A program made the translations under genes and the position numbers. Below, one piece after another: positions 34,430 through 41,220 of a stretch of 64,000 nt of DNA; within the stretch, counting starts at the first letter, position 1; each line of letters opens with the position of its first letter. The notes beneath the pieces were generated by a model. The model did no database searches. It saw only the letters and a list, made by a program, of their open reading frames with translations, and was not told where the DNA came from. This DNA is from Xaviernesmea oryzae. Its GTDB lineage: Bacteria > Pseudomonadota > Alphaproteobacteria > Rhizobiales > Rhizobiaceae. The stretch is from NCBI RefSeq assembly GCF_900109605.1, contig NZ_FOAM01000007.1, positions 124,001-188,000 of the forward strand, read 5' to 3'.

Positions 34430-35932
34430 CTACTGAAAGGCCGTTTCGAAGAAGCTTCTGAGCTTGCGCGAATGCAGCTTTTCCGGCGGCATGGCCGCGA
34501 GCTTCTGCAGCGCACGAATGCCGATCTGCAAATGCTGGCTCACCTGGTTCTTGTAGAAGGCGGTGGCCATGCCTGGCAGCTTCAGCTCGCCATGCAACGG
34601 CTTGTCGGAGACGCAAAGCAGGGTTCCGTAAGGCACGCGGAAGCGGAAGCCATTGGCGGCGATGGTGGCCGATTCCATGTCCAGCGCGATGGCACGCGAT
34701 TGGGACAGGCGCTTCACCGGCCCGCGCTGGTCGCGCAGCTCCCAGTTCCGGTTGTCGATGGTGGCCACCGTGCCCGTGCGCATGATCCGCTTGAGGTCGT
34801 AGCCCTCATAACCGGTCAGCTCCGCCACCGCATCCTGCAGCGCCACCTGTACTTCGGCCAGAGCTGGGATCGGCACCCAGACGGGCAGATCGTCGTCCAG
34901 AACATGGTCCTCGCGCACATAGGCATGCGCCAGCACATAATCGCCCAGCGCCTGGCTGTTGCGCAGGCCGGCGCAATGACCGAGCATCAGCCAGGCATGT
35001 GGCCGCAGCACGGCGATGTGATCGGTGATCGTTTTGGCGTTGGACGGGCCGACGCCGATATTGACGACGGTGATGCCGCCATGGCCCTTGCGCTTCAGGT
35101 GGTAGGCCGGCATCTGCGGCAGGCGGGCCAGCGCCAGATCGGTTTCCGGTCTGTCGGATCCGGCATGGGTGACAATGTTGCCCGGCTCGACAAAGGCCGT
35201 ATAGCCATTGCCGCCCTCGGCCATCTGCCCGCGCGCCCAGGCGCAGAATTCATCGATGTAGAACTGGTAGTTCGTAAACAGCACGAAGTTCTGGAAATGC
35301 GTGGCGCTCGTGGCCGTGTAGTGGGACAGCCGCGCCAGCGAATAATCGATGCGCTGCGCGGTGAACGGCCCGAGCGGGAAGGGCTCGCCGGGGCCGGGCT
35401 CATAGGAGCCGTTGGCGATCTCGTCATCCGTCGTCGTCAGATCCGGTGCATCGAAGAGATCGCGCAGCGGCACTTCGATGTTCTCGGCAAGCGCCGCCTC
35501 GACATGAGCGCCCTCGCCAAAGGCAAAGTGCAAGGGGATCGGCGTGGAGGACTCCGACACGGTGATCGCAACATTGTGGTTGCGGATCAGATGGCCCAGC
35601 TGTTCCTTCAGATAGTGCCGGAACAGGGTCGGGCGCGTGATCGTCGTCGTATAGACGCCCGGCGCGCTGACATAGCCATAGGACAGGCGCGAGTCGACAT
35701 GGCCATAGCTTGTCGTCTCGATGCTCACCTGGGGATAGCAGGCCCGATAGCGGGTCGTCGCATGGCCACTCTTTCCCAGTGCCACGAAGGCATCGGTCAG
35801 GAAGGTGGCGTTGCGATTGTAGAGCGCTTCGAGTGCGTCCACCGCCGCGACCGGGTCGTCGAAGGTCTGGGGCGCGAAGGGCTCCGGCGTGGTGAGCGCC
35901 AGTGAAGAGGCGGGGAGGATTCGTGCGTTCAT
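34430..35932 (-). CDS. amn: AMP nucleosidase
   Basis: Cytoplasmic enzyme (500 aa) that hydrolyses AMP to adenine and ribose 5-phosphate, tuning adenylate levels. The N-terminal AMN-specific domain (about residues 1-185) is followed by the nucleoside-phosphorylase-like domain, with VVNIGVGPSNAKTITDHIAVLRPHAWLMLGHCAGL and the late DMESATIAANGFRFRVPYGTLLCVSDKPLHGELK active-site region. Length and order match the E. coli enzyme. No Shine-Dalgarno sequence is visible; a TATAAT hexamer lies 6 nt before the ATG, suggesting a leaderless mRNA. Confidence 0.95.
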   Translation of the reverse strand: MNARILPASSLALTTPEPFAPQTFDDPVAAVDALEALYNRNATFLTDAFVALGKSGHATTRYRACYPQVSIETTSYGHVDSRLSYGYVSAPGVYTTTITRPTLFRHYLKEQLGHLIRNHNVAITVSESSTPIPLHFAFGEGAHVEAALAENIEVPLRDLFDAPDLTTTDDEIANGSYEPGPGEPFPLGPFTAQRIDYSLARLSHYTATSATHFQNFVLFTNYQFYIDEFCAWARGQMAEGGNGYTAFVEPGNIVTHAGSDRPETDLALARLPQMPAYHLKRKGHGGITVVNIGVGPSNAKTITDHIAVLRPHAWLMLGHCAGLRNSQALGDYVLAHAYVREDHVLDDDLPVWVPIPALAEVQVALQDAVAELTGYEGYDLKRIMRTGTVATIDNRNWELRDQRGPVKRLSQSRAIALDMESATIAANGFRFRVPYGTLLCVSDKPLHGELKLPGMATAFYKNQVSQHLQIGIRALQKLAAMPPEKLHSRKLRSFFETAFQ

Positions 35933-35937
35933 GCGGC

Positions 35938-35965
35938 ATTATAGGTCGCCGCTTTTGACAAGCAA
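35938..35965 (-). promoter_or_regulatory. Promoter of amn, probably leaderless
   Basis: On the minus strand a perfect TATAAT (35943-35938) is preceded by a -35-like TTGCTT about 16 nt upstream (35965-35960). Only 5 nt separate the -10 box from the amn ATG, so transcription would start at or within a base or two of the start codon. Confidence 0.55.
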
Positions 35966-36088
35966 ACGACAAGATAGGCCTGATCGCCGCATCCGTGCAT
36001 TTTACATGATCAAGGCAGAATGTCAGAGCCTTACGGGAACCCGACCGGCGCCAGGATGTTCGAGCAAGCCGGACGCCGGCTCACCCAG

Positions 36089-36256
36089 TCAGCTCATCGC
36101 CTGGCGCTGCAGCGTGACGAAGAGCACGAGCCCGGCCCCGTTGCCGAGCTTGTTGGTGTCGGAGCCGGCCGCCGCAAGGGCCCCAAGCGGACCGGCGATC
36201 AGCACCGCGAGAAGAAAGGCGCGCATCGTAGTCTCAAGCGAGGGCATGACGAACAT
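36089..36256 (-). CDS. Very small membrane or exported protein (55 aa)
   Basis: A gene of only 168 bp. The deduced product starts MFVMPSLETTMRAFLLAVLI and has a hydrophobic stretch at about residues 13-30 (signal or membrane anchor), a short polar linker with SDTNKLGNG, and a second hydrophobic piece AGLVLFVTL before a polar end. AGGAG is placed 7 nt before the ATG. It follows the 63-aa gene by 36 nt on the same strand, so the two probably form a mini-operon. I do not recognise a family. Confidence 0.6.
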   Translation of the reverse strand: MFVMPSLETTMRAFLLAVLIAGPLGALAAAGSDTNKLGNGAGLVLFVTLQRQAMS

Positions 36257-36292
36257 GGCCGGTCTCCTGCAAAAGAGAGGAAGATCCCGCTG

Positions 36293-36484
36293 TTACAGCT
36301 TGGCTTCGTCTAGGGTGCGCAGGCGCGCCTGGCAGAACTGAGCCGTATGTGCAGTGCAGTCGGCCAGACCGTTGGTGGCTTCGCGGCGGCGCTCGGTATC
36401 GGCGCTGACGGCAACCGCCAGCGACATGGCGAAAGCAACCATGAGCATGCTGATGATGGTGAGGCGGCGAGCGAGGATATCCAT
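36293..36484 (-). CDS. Small exported protein with Cys pair (63 aa)
   Basis: Predicted Sec-exported protein: residues 1-28 look like a signal peptide (RR near the N-terminus, a Met/Ala/Val-rich core, cleavage after VSA). The mature ~35 residues are polar and contain two Cys (C43, C51) that could form a disulfide in the periplasm. AGGA lies 8 nt upstream of the ATG. It is the first gene of a two-gene unit with the 55-aa protein and has a palindrome just upstream. No family recognised. Confidence 0.6.
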   Translation of the reverse strand: MDILARRLTIISMLMVAFAMSLAVAVSADTERRREATNGLADCTAHTAQFCQARLRTLDEAKL

Positions 36485-36502
36485 GGTGACGGTCCTGAGG
36501 TT

Positions 36503-36524
36503 GGTTCAATTTGAACCGGTTGAA
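36503..36524. promoter_or_regulatory. Candidate operator upstream of the small-protein pair
   Basis: A perfect inverted repeat GGTTCAA-T-TTGAACC (36503-36517) is followed directly by GGTTGAA (36518-36524), giving a tandem of the same half-site and an embedded AACCGGTT palindrome. It lies 20-40 nt before the start of the 63-aa exported protein gene. Confidence 0.5.
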
Positions 36525-36540
36525 ATCGATGATGCCGTTT

Positions 36541-37122
36541 TAGCGGCAGCAAACTGAATGCCTCCTGAGACCGCGGTTCATCTCCCGTTCATCTTCGTTC
36601 AGCCTGTGGATAAGATTTGGAAAGGCTGTCCGCCACGAACAAGCGCCACGTGAGCCTCCATCAAGCAGTGCTTGTTTCGCGATATGGTTGTATATTTTAG
36701 TGGCTGGCGGCGTGCAGGAAAGGTTAAGTCCTTCTTCGCACATGCAAAAATTTTCGCCTGGTCATGGTTCGCGCGAACCGGCTCTTGGAGAAGGCTTGTC
36801 TCGACCGTCACTCCCGTAGACGCGCAGCCATCCTCGTGCCTGTCAAAGGCGCGTCCAAGCCTGTGGGAACCCGCTGAACGATCCACATCAAGCTGGAAAA
36901 TTCGAGGTTTCCTGAACGGCCGCGTTCACCAAGCTTGCTACAGGCGGGTCATCCACTTAGGGCGGATGGAATCGCTTGTTCCTGCAGACGGGCTGCGCGC
37001 ATGCGGTCTCTCCCCGGCATCGCCGGGGGATAGTCCGGCCTCTCACCGCATTCGTCCCTGGATCTAAAGGGCGACCCGAGCGTGAGGTCCCTACCTGTCT
37101 CCGATGGCGAAAGAGCCGCCGC
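36541..37122. other. Intergenic region with one GC hairpin
   Basis: About 580 bp between the small-protein pair and the DUF2147 gene. No reading frame shows convincing codon use. A 7-bp stem with a 3-nt loop (37012-37028, CCCCGGC-ATC-GCCGGGG) is the main structure, on either strand about 95 bp beyond the DUF2147 stop, and may be its terminator. A small RNA here cannot be excluded but I cannot support one. Confidence 0.5.
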
Positions 37123-37476
37123 TTACAGCTTCGTCCAGGTCTGGGAGCGGCAGAAGACCTTCATCACGCAGCCCTGCAGTTTCATCGAGCCGCCGGTAAG
37201 GGCGGCCGAGCCGCTATAGGTCTTGTCGTTGCTCGGATCGGTGATCTCGCCGGTATAGGCAGACCCGGCCCCCGACAGTGTGCCGATGATCTTGCCCGCA
37301 TGTTTTCCGGTCTTCAGCGTAATACAGTAATTGCCGCCGCATGAGGCGATTGCCGCCGTCTCGCCGCTTTGGGTCTTCCAGCTGCCGACGATCGGCTCGG
37401 CGGCAAGAGCGCTTGAGCCGAGCGTGAGCCCCAGAACAAGCGCCGACAGCCGACGGGTGTTGTGCAAACCTGTCAT
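37123..37476 (-). CDS. DUF2147-family exported protein
   Basis: Periplasmic or secreted small protein (117 aa) with a Sec signal peptide (residues 1-25). The mature part resembles DUF2147: PIVGSWKTQSGETAAIASCGG near its start, a middle AGKIIGTLSG, and the end MKLQGCVMKVFCRSQTWTK. Four Cys residues could form two disulfides. AGGAGGAGA precedes the ATG at 37476, which decides the start against a longer upstream frame. The family is common in proteobacteria but has no firmly established function. A possible terminator hairpin is at 37012-37028. Confidence 0.85.
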   Translation of the reverse strand: MTGLHNTRRLSALVLGLTLGSSALAAEPIVGSWKTQSGETAAIASCGGNYCITLKTGKHAGKIIGTLSGAGSAYTGEITDPSNDKTYSGSAALTGGSMKLQGCVMKVFCRSQTWTKL

Positions 37477-38154
37477 GTCATTCTCCTCCTCTTGCGGCCC
37501 AGCCATCCGGCGCACCGTCGCGCCGTGAGATGGCCGGCCATCCTCTTCCCATGGTCTGGCATTGTGACAACCAGGGCCATTTCGCAACATGCCCCCACGC
37601 CAGCGTCTTAAGGCGCGACCGCGCGATGTCTCCTCCCGAAGCAGGGCGAGTTTACGCGCACGTAAACGTAAATCAATGGGCGAAAGACGCAGCGGCGATG
37701 AGGCGTGAAAAATGCGGGGCGTTTTCCCGCCGCCGTGTCGCATGGTTAGCACTTCGTTGAAGCCGGGGGTTGCGTGCGTCCCATCGAGAATGGCGAAACG
37801 GCAATGCTTATCGCCATTTGCATCCTTAACAAAATCAGCCGTTTACAAACAATTTGCGCTTTATTTGCCGCCAATTAAGCACGCATTTTAAGCGTGCATT
37901 GAAGGGGCGGGGCTACAGTCGGGGCATCCAACGAGCAGGCAAAACCTGCCGGACCTTATCGCTCACGGCACCAGAGAGAGCCGGGTGGAAAGGGGCCCAT
38001 GAGGGGCCGGCAAACACGGGATGTCACGGGACGCAAAGCGCAGCGCAATCGCCGCTCTCACGCTTTAAGTCTTTGTTTTAACGCATGTCGCACCGCAAGC
38101 CGAAACGCATCTTGCACGGCATGCCTTAGACCACTCGGCACAAGGGACAAAACC
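37477..38154. other. Long intergenic region
   Basis: About 680 bp between the divergent DUF2147 and Sel1 genes, without a convincing gene. It has an AT-rich part (about 37790-37890), a short hairpin GCACGC-N7-GCGTGC near 37880, and a TTTACG-containing inverted repeat described separately. The Sel1 gene may have a long 5' leader. Confidence 0.5.
37650..37667. promoter_or_regulatory. Inverted repeat GTTTACG-N4-CGTAAAC
   Basis: A perfect 7-bp inverted repeat with a 4-nt spacer, followed by another CGTAAA half-site. It resembles the palindromic TTTACG/CGTAAA sites of MerR-type (LiuR-like) and TetR-type regulators of acyl-CoA metabolism. It lies 174 bp upstream of the DUF2147 gene start. Confidence 0.4.
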
Positions 38155-38421
38155 ATGGCTCGCTTCGATCTCGACACCAATTCCAACGCACCGATCAGCG
38201 GCGAAAGCCGTGCGGAAGTCTTCTGCGAAATGGGGCTGATGTATGCCACCGGCCGCGGCTGCGACATCGACCTCGTTTCCGCCCATAAGTGGCTGAACAT
38301 TGCCGCCATCCGTGGCTGCGAACGCGCCGCCCTGCTGCGCACCGAACTCGCGTCCTCCATGTCGAAGATGGAACTGGCCTCCGCGCTGCGCGCCGCGCGC
38401 GAATGGATGACCCGGCACTGA
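38155..38421 (+). CDS. Sel1-repeat small protein (88 aa)
   Basis: Short soluble protein carrying one SEL1-like tetratricopeptide-related repeat: FCEMGLMYATGRGCDIDLVSAHKWLNIAAIRG (about residues 22-53). Such small Sel1 proteins are common in rhizobia and probably mediate protein contacts. No signal peptide. I chose ATG 38155 because it gives the usual N-terminus, and the upstream in-frame sequence is Arg/Cys-rich and does not resemble the family. A conventional Shine-Dalgarno is weak (AAGGGAC). It is convergent with the aminotransferase gene, separated by 25 nt. Confidence 0.8.
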   Translation: MARFDLDTNSNAPISGESRAEVFCEMGLMYATGRGCDIDLVSAHKWLNIAAIRGCERAALLRTELASSMSKMELASALRAAREWMTRH

Positions 38422-38446
38422 TCGGCCACAAGGCTAGCGAAGAGCC

Positions 38447-39562
38447 TCAGGCGAGAGCCTTGAGCACCTGCGGCAGCGCGTCCTCAAGCAGCGCCATCTC
38501 GGCCTCCGGGCCGGTGGAGATGCGGATGCAGCGGTTCAGCGGCGCTACGCCCGGCATGCGGATGAAGACGCCGTGATCGGCCATCAGGCGGTCGACGATG
38601 GCGCGGGCATGGCCCTCATCGCGGCCCGTATCGATCGCCACGAAATTGGTTGCCGATGGCAGGGCCACAAGCCCACAGGCCGAGGCGATCCGTCCGATCC
38701 TCTCGCGTGAGGCATCAATGCGCGTCAGCACGGTCTGCAGATAGGCCTGGTCCGCCAAGGCGGCCAAGGCACCCGCTGTCGCCACGCGGTTCATGCCAAA
38801 ATGATTGCGGATCTTGTCGAAGGCGGCGGCGTTGTCCGGCGTTGAAATGACATAGCCGACCCTTGCCCCGGCAAGGCCATAGGCCTTGGAGAAGGTACGC
38901 GTGCGCATCACATTCGGCCGCTCGATCAGCCGGTCAATGGCCGGCAGGGTCCCCTCGGGTGCCGTCTCGCCATAGGCCTCGTCCAGGACCAGCAGTGTCG
39001 TCTCCGGCAAGGCGTCGGCGAAATCCGCCACCCGCGCGGCCGGCCACCAGCTGCCCATGGGGTTGTCCGGATTGGCCAGATAGACCAACGGCGCATCCTC
39101 GCGCCTGACGGCGTCCAACAGCGCGTCGAGATCCTCACGGTCGTTATGATAGGGCACGGTGACAAGGCGTCCGCCATGGCCTGTGACGTGGTAGTTGAAA
39201 GTCGGATAGGCGCCAAGCGAGGTGACCACCGGCTGGCCGGGTGCAACCGTCAGCCGAACGATCTGGCCGAGCAGCGCATCGATGCCTTCGCCGATCGCCA
39301 GATGGGCGGAGGTGACGCCAAGATCGGCGGCAAGGGCCTGCTTTAGCGCCACATTTTCCGGGTCGTTATACTGCCAGATGCCTTCGGCCGCGTCGCGCAT
39401 TGCCGCAAGCACGGAAGGGGCCGGGCCGAATCCACTTTCATTCGCGCCGATGCGCGCCGCCACCTTGCGGCCAAGCCGGCGCTCCAGCGCTTCCGGCCCG
39501 ACAAAGGGCACGCTGGCTGGCAGGCTTTGGGCTAGAGGGGTAAAGCGCGAAAAAGCAGACAT
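38447..39562 (-). CDS. Pyridoxal-phosphate aminotransferase, HisC-like
   Basis: Class I/II aminotransferase (371 aa) related to histidinol-phosphate or aromatic/imidazole acetol aminotransferases. The N-terminal NESGFGPAPSV segment, DEAYGE with the PLP-pyridine Asp (D194), and the PLP Schiff-base Lys in TFSKAYGLAGARVGY (K226) are intact. The C-terminal RISTGPEAEM carries the substrate carboxylate Arg. ATG 39562 follows a purine-rich stretch. It stands alone, not in a histidine operon, so it may be a second HisC-like enzyme with a different amino donor. Confidence 0.9.
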   Translation of the reverse strand: MSAFSRFTPLAQSLPASVPFVGPEALERRLGRKVAARIGANESGFGPAPSVLAAMRDAAEGIWQYNDPENVALKQALAADLGVTSAHLAIGEGIDALLGQIVRLTVAPGQPVVTSLGAYPTFNYHVTGHGGRLVTVPYHNDREDLDALLDAVRREDAPLVYLANPDNPMGSWWPAARVADFADALPETTLLVLDEAYGETAPEGTLPAIDRLIERPNVMRTRTFSKAYGLAGARVGYVISTPDNAAAFDKIRNHFGMNRVATAGALAALADQAYLQTVLTRIDASRERIGRIASACGLVALPSATNFVAIDTGRDEGHARAIVDRLMADHGVFIRMPGVAPLNRCIRISTGPEAEMALLEDALPQVLKALA

Positions 39563-39722
39563 GGCAGGCGGAATCTCCGGAAACGGCTGGCGATGCGGTT
39601 CGCAGGGCGGGAGACCGTTATCCGGCATTTTTCCATCGGGAGCAATTGCGCTTCACGCCTATGGCACGCGCCCTTATAATGGATTACGAGAGCGCGGCCA
39701 GGCCTTATAGGATTGATTTCTC

Positions 39723-40133
39723 TTACGCATCCGCCCCGATCAGGCGCACGGCATAGGCACCGATGCCGGCCGAGACCGCCGTCAGCACCGTGCCCCAGCC
39801 CATGTCGACGAAGGACATCAGCACGGGCCAGCCCTTCAGCGTCGAGAGATTGGTCATGTCATAGGTGCCGTAGGCGGCAAGGCCGAGAATGGCGCCGTAG
39901 CCCATGGCGACCAGCACCGAGCCGCTGCGCAGGCCGGGCATGACGGCGAGCACGACGATGGCGACGGCAAAGAACAGATAGAACACGGCGGCCGCGACGA
40001 AATTCGGCTGCGGCAGCATGAGTTCGCCCAGCTGGTCACGATAGAAGGTGCGGGCCACGACGCCGAGCCAGACGGCATCGATGGCGAGGAAGGCGATCAG
40101 CGTGGCGGCATAGGCGGTAAGGGCGGCTTTCAT
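39723..40133 (-). CDS. DUF2177-family membrane protein
   Basis: Integral membrane protein (136 aa) with four hydrophobic segments (about residues 6-26, 45-65, 71-90, 108-130). The N-terminal LIAFLAIDAVWLGVVARTFYRDQLG is characteristic of DUF2177, as is the later YGTYDMTNLSTLKGWP loop. AGGAG precedes the ATG with good spacing. Function is unknown in the family. It is the last intact gene before the decayed region at 40.3-41.2 kb. Confidence 0.88.
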   Translation of the reverse strand: MKAALTAYAATLIAFLAIDAVWLGVVARTFYRDQLGELMLPQPNFVAAAVFYLFFAVAIVVLAVMPGLRSGSVLVAMGYGAILGLAAYGTYDMTNLSTLKGWPVLMSFVDMGWGTVLTAVSAGIGAYAVRLIGADA

Positions 40134-40296
40134 CGACGGCTCCTGGGGCTTGCCGCGCGCGGTGGGCAGCATTGCGGGGAAGGCGAGGCGCGCATGCAAC
40201 ATGCGCGATCTCGCTCCTTACGCCGCCCTGCCGGTCCTGGATTTGCGGGCTCGCCCAATTCTCCGCGCGTCTTCAGCCCCAAGGCTGATGACGCTG

Positions 40297-40713
40297 TCAG
40301 CGCGCCCGCCCTGGATAATCATCCGGCAGGAGAAAGGGAAAAGGCCCCGGTGCCCGGTCGACCTTGGCCGTGTGGGTTACGAAGCGGCCCTTGTCGAGCC
40401 AGTGCAGCAGCAATTCCGGCGGCTCCAGCATGAAGCAGGAGGGTGCGTCCGGGCGGATATCGAGCGTCACCTGATGGCCGACCAAAGGTGCGATCTGGCA
40501 GAGCGTGCCGGCGAAGAGAAGCTGAATGGCGCGGTGGACATGGCCGCACAGCACGCGCTGCACCTGACTATGGCGCGCGATCACGTCCGCCAGCAGGCCG
40601 CTGCCGGTGAACAGCCGCGCCCGATCTATATGACCGATGCCCGTGTCGAAGGGCGGATGATGCAGCATCACCCGCGTCGGCGCCTCCGGCCGTTTGCCAA
40701 GCGCGGTATGGAG
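40297..40713 (-). pseudogene. Metallophosphoesterase (phosphodiesterase) remnant, C-terminal part
   Basis: The C-terminal ~135 residues of a CpdA-like cyclic-nucleotide/phosphodiesterase remain in frame, including the metal motifs VMLHHPPF and LCGHVHR. The N-terminal half with the first metal ligands and the GNHD motif is missing. Its 5' edge runs directly into a fragment of an ABC ATPase, so the intact enzyme cannot be made. The stop is at 40297. Confidence 0.75.
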
Positions 40714-40986
40714 GGCGATGAGCATCTCGTCCAGCAATAGAACACGCGGCTCGTTGCGAGTGTGCGGACAAGTGCCGTGCGCTGCCGCTCGCCGCCGGAG
40801 AGCTGGCGGCGCGCCGGGTGCCGAAATCCTTGAGGCCGACGGAGGCAAGCGGGCACTCCACCTCCCTGCACGCGCATTTGTCGGTATGCGTCGGATCTTC
40901 AAGCCACAGCCGACATTCTCCGCCACCGTCATATTGGCAAACAGCGCATAGGACTGGAAGACCCTGTCCACCTGCCGCCGCTCCAC
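40714..40986 (-). pseudogene. ABC transporter ATPase remnant (PotA/PhnT-like), frameshifted
   Basis: Pieces of an ABC ATPase are spread over the three minus frames: a Q-loop VFQSYALFANMTVAENV (about 40912-40962), the signature LSGGERQR in another frame (about 40779-40802), and Walker B RVLLLDEML (about 40720-40746) in the first frame again. Walker A is absent. At least two frameshifts and a 5' truncation make it non-functional. The fusion with the phosphodiesterase remnant suggests a deletion inside a former importer operon that contained both genes. Confidence 0.75.
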
Positions 40987-41220
40987 CTGGAGGGCTGCCC
41001 ATTTTCGGTAGTGATCTGGGCGATTGCCTGGCCAGAATTCTTATTGTCGTCGGGAATTTCGACGCAGAGATCGGTCTTGATGGTCTTCAGCACCTCGCCC
41101 CCAGGGCCTATTTCGGCGGAAAATTACGGCAGATGGCGTCAGTCGCACGGGCGGGATCGGATAGGGTGAGGCGGCTTTCGGTCGCTGAAGGCGTGATCGG
41201 CTGGGCGTTCGAACGTAAAC
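40987..41220 (-). other. Decayed sequence with an unassigned fragment
   Basis: Between the ATPase remnant and the flavoprotein stop. One minus-strand frame (about 41120 to 40990) encodes a short protein-like piece with EVLKTIKTDLCVEIPDDN, preceded by a stop and not assignable to a family. It may be a leftover of another gene from the same decayed operon. Confidence 0.4.

Noticed and set aside
36672-37067. 131-codon plus-strand frame in the intergenic region before DUF2147
   Set aside because: Weak start, mixed Trp/Arg/Ser-rich composition and no recognisable pattern; not enough support for a gene.
37854-38081. 75-codon plus-strand frame upstream of the Sel1 gene
   Set aside because: Basic, low-information composition and no ribosome-binding site; more likely part of a leader or promoter region.
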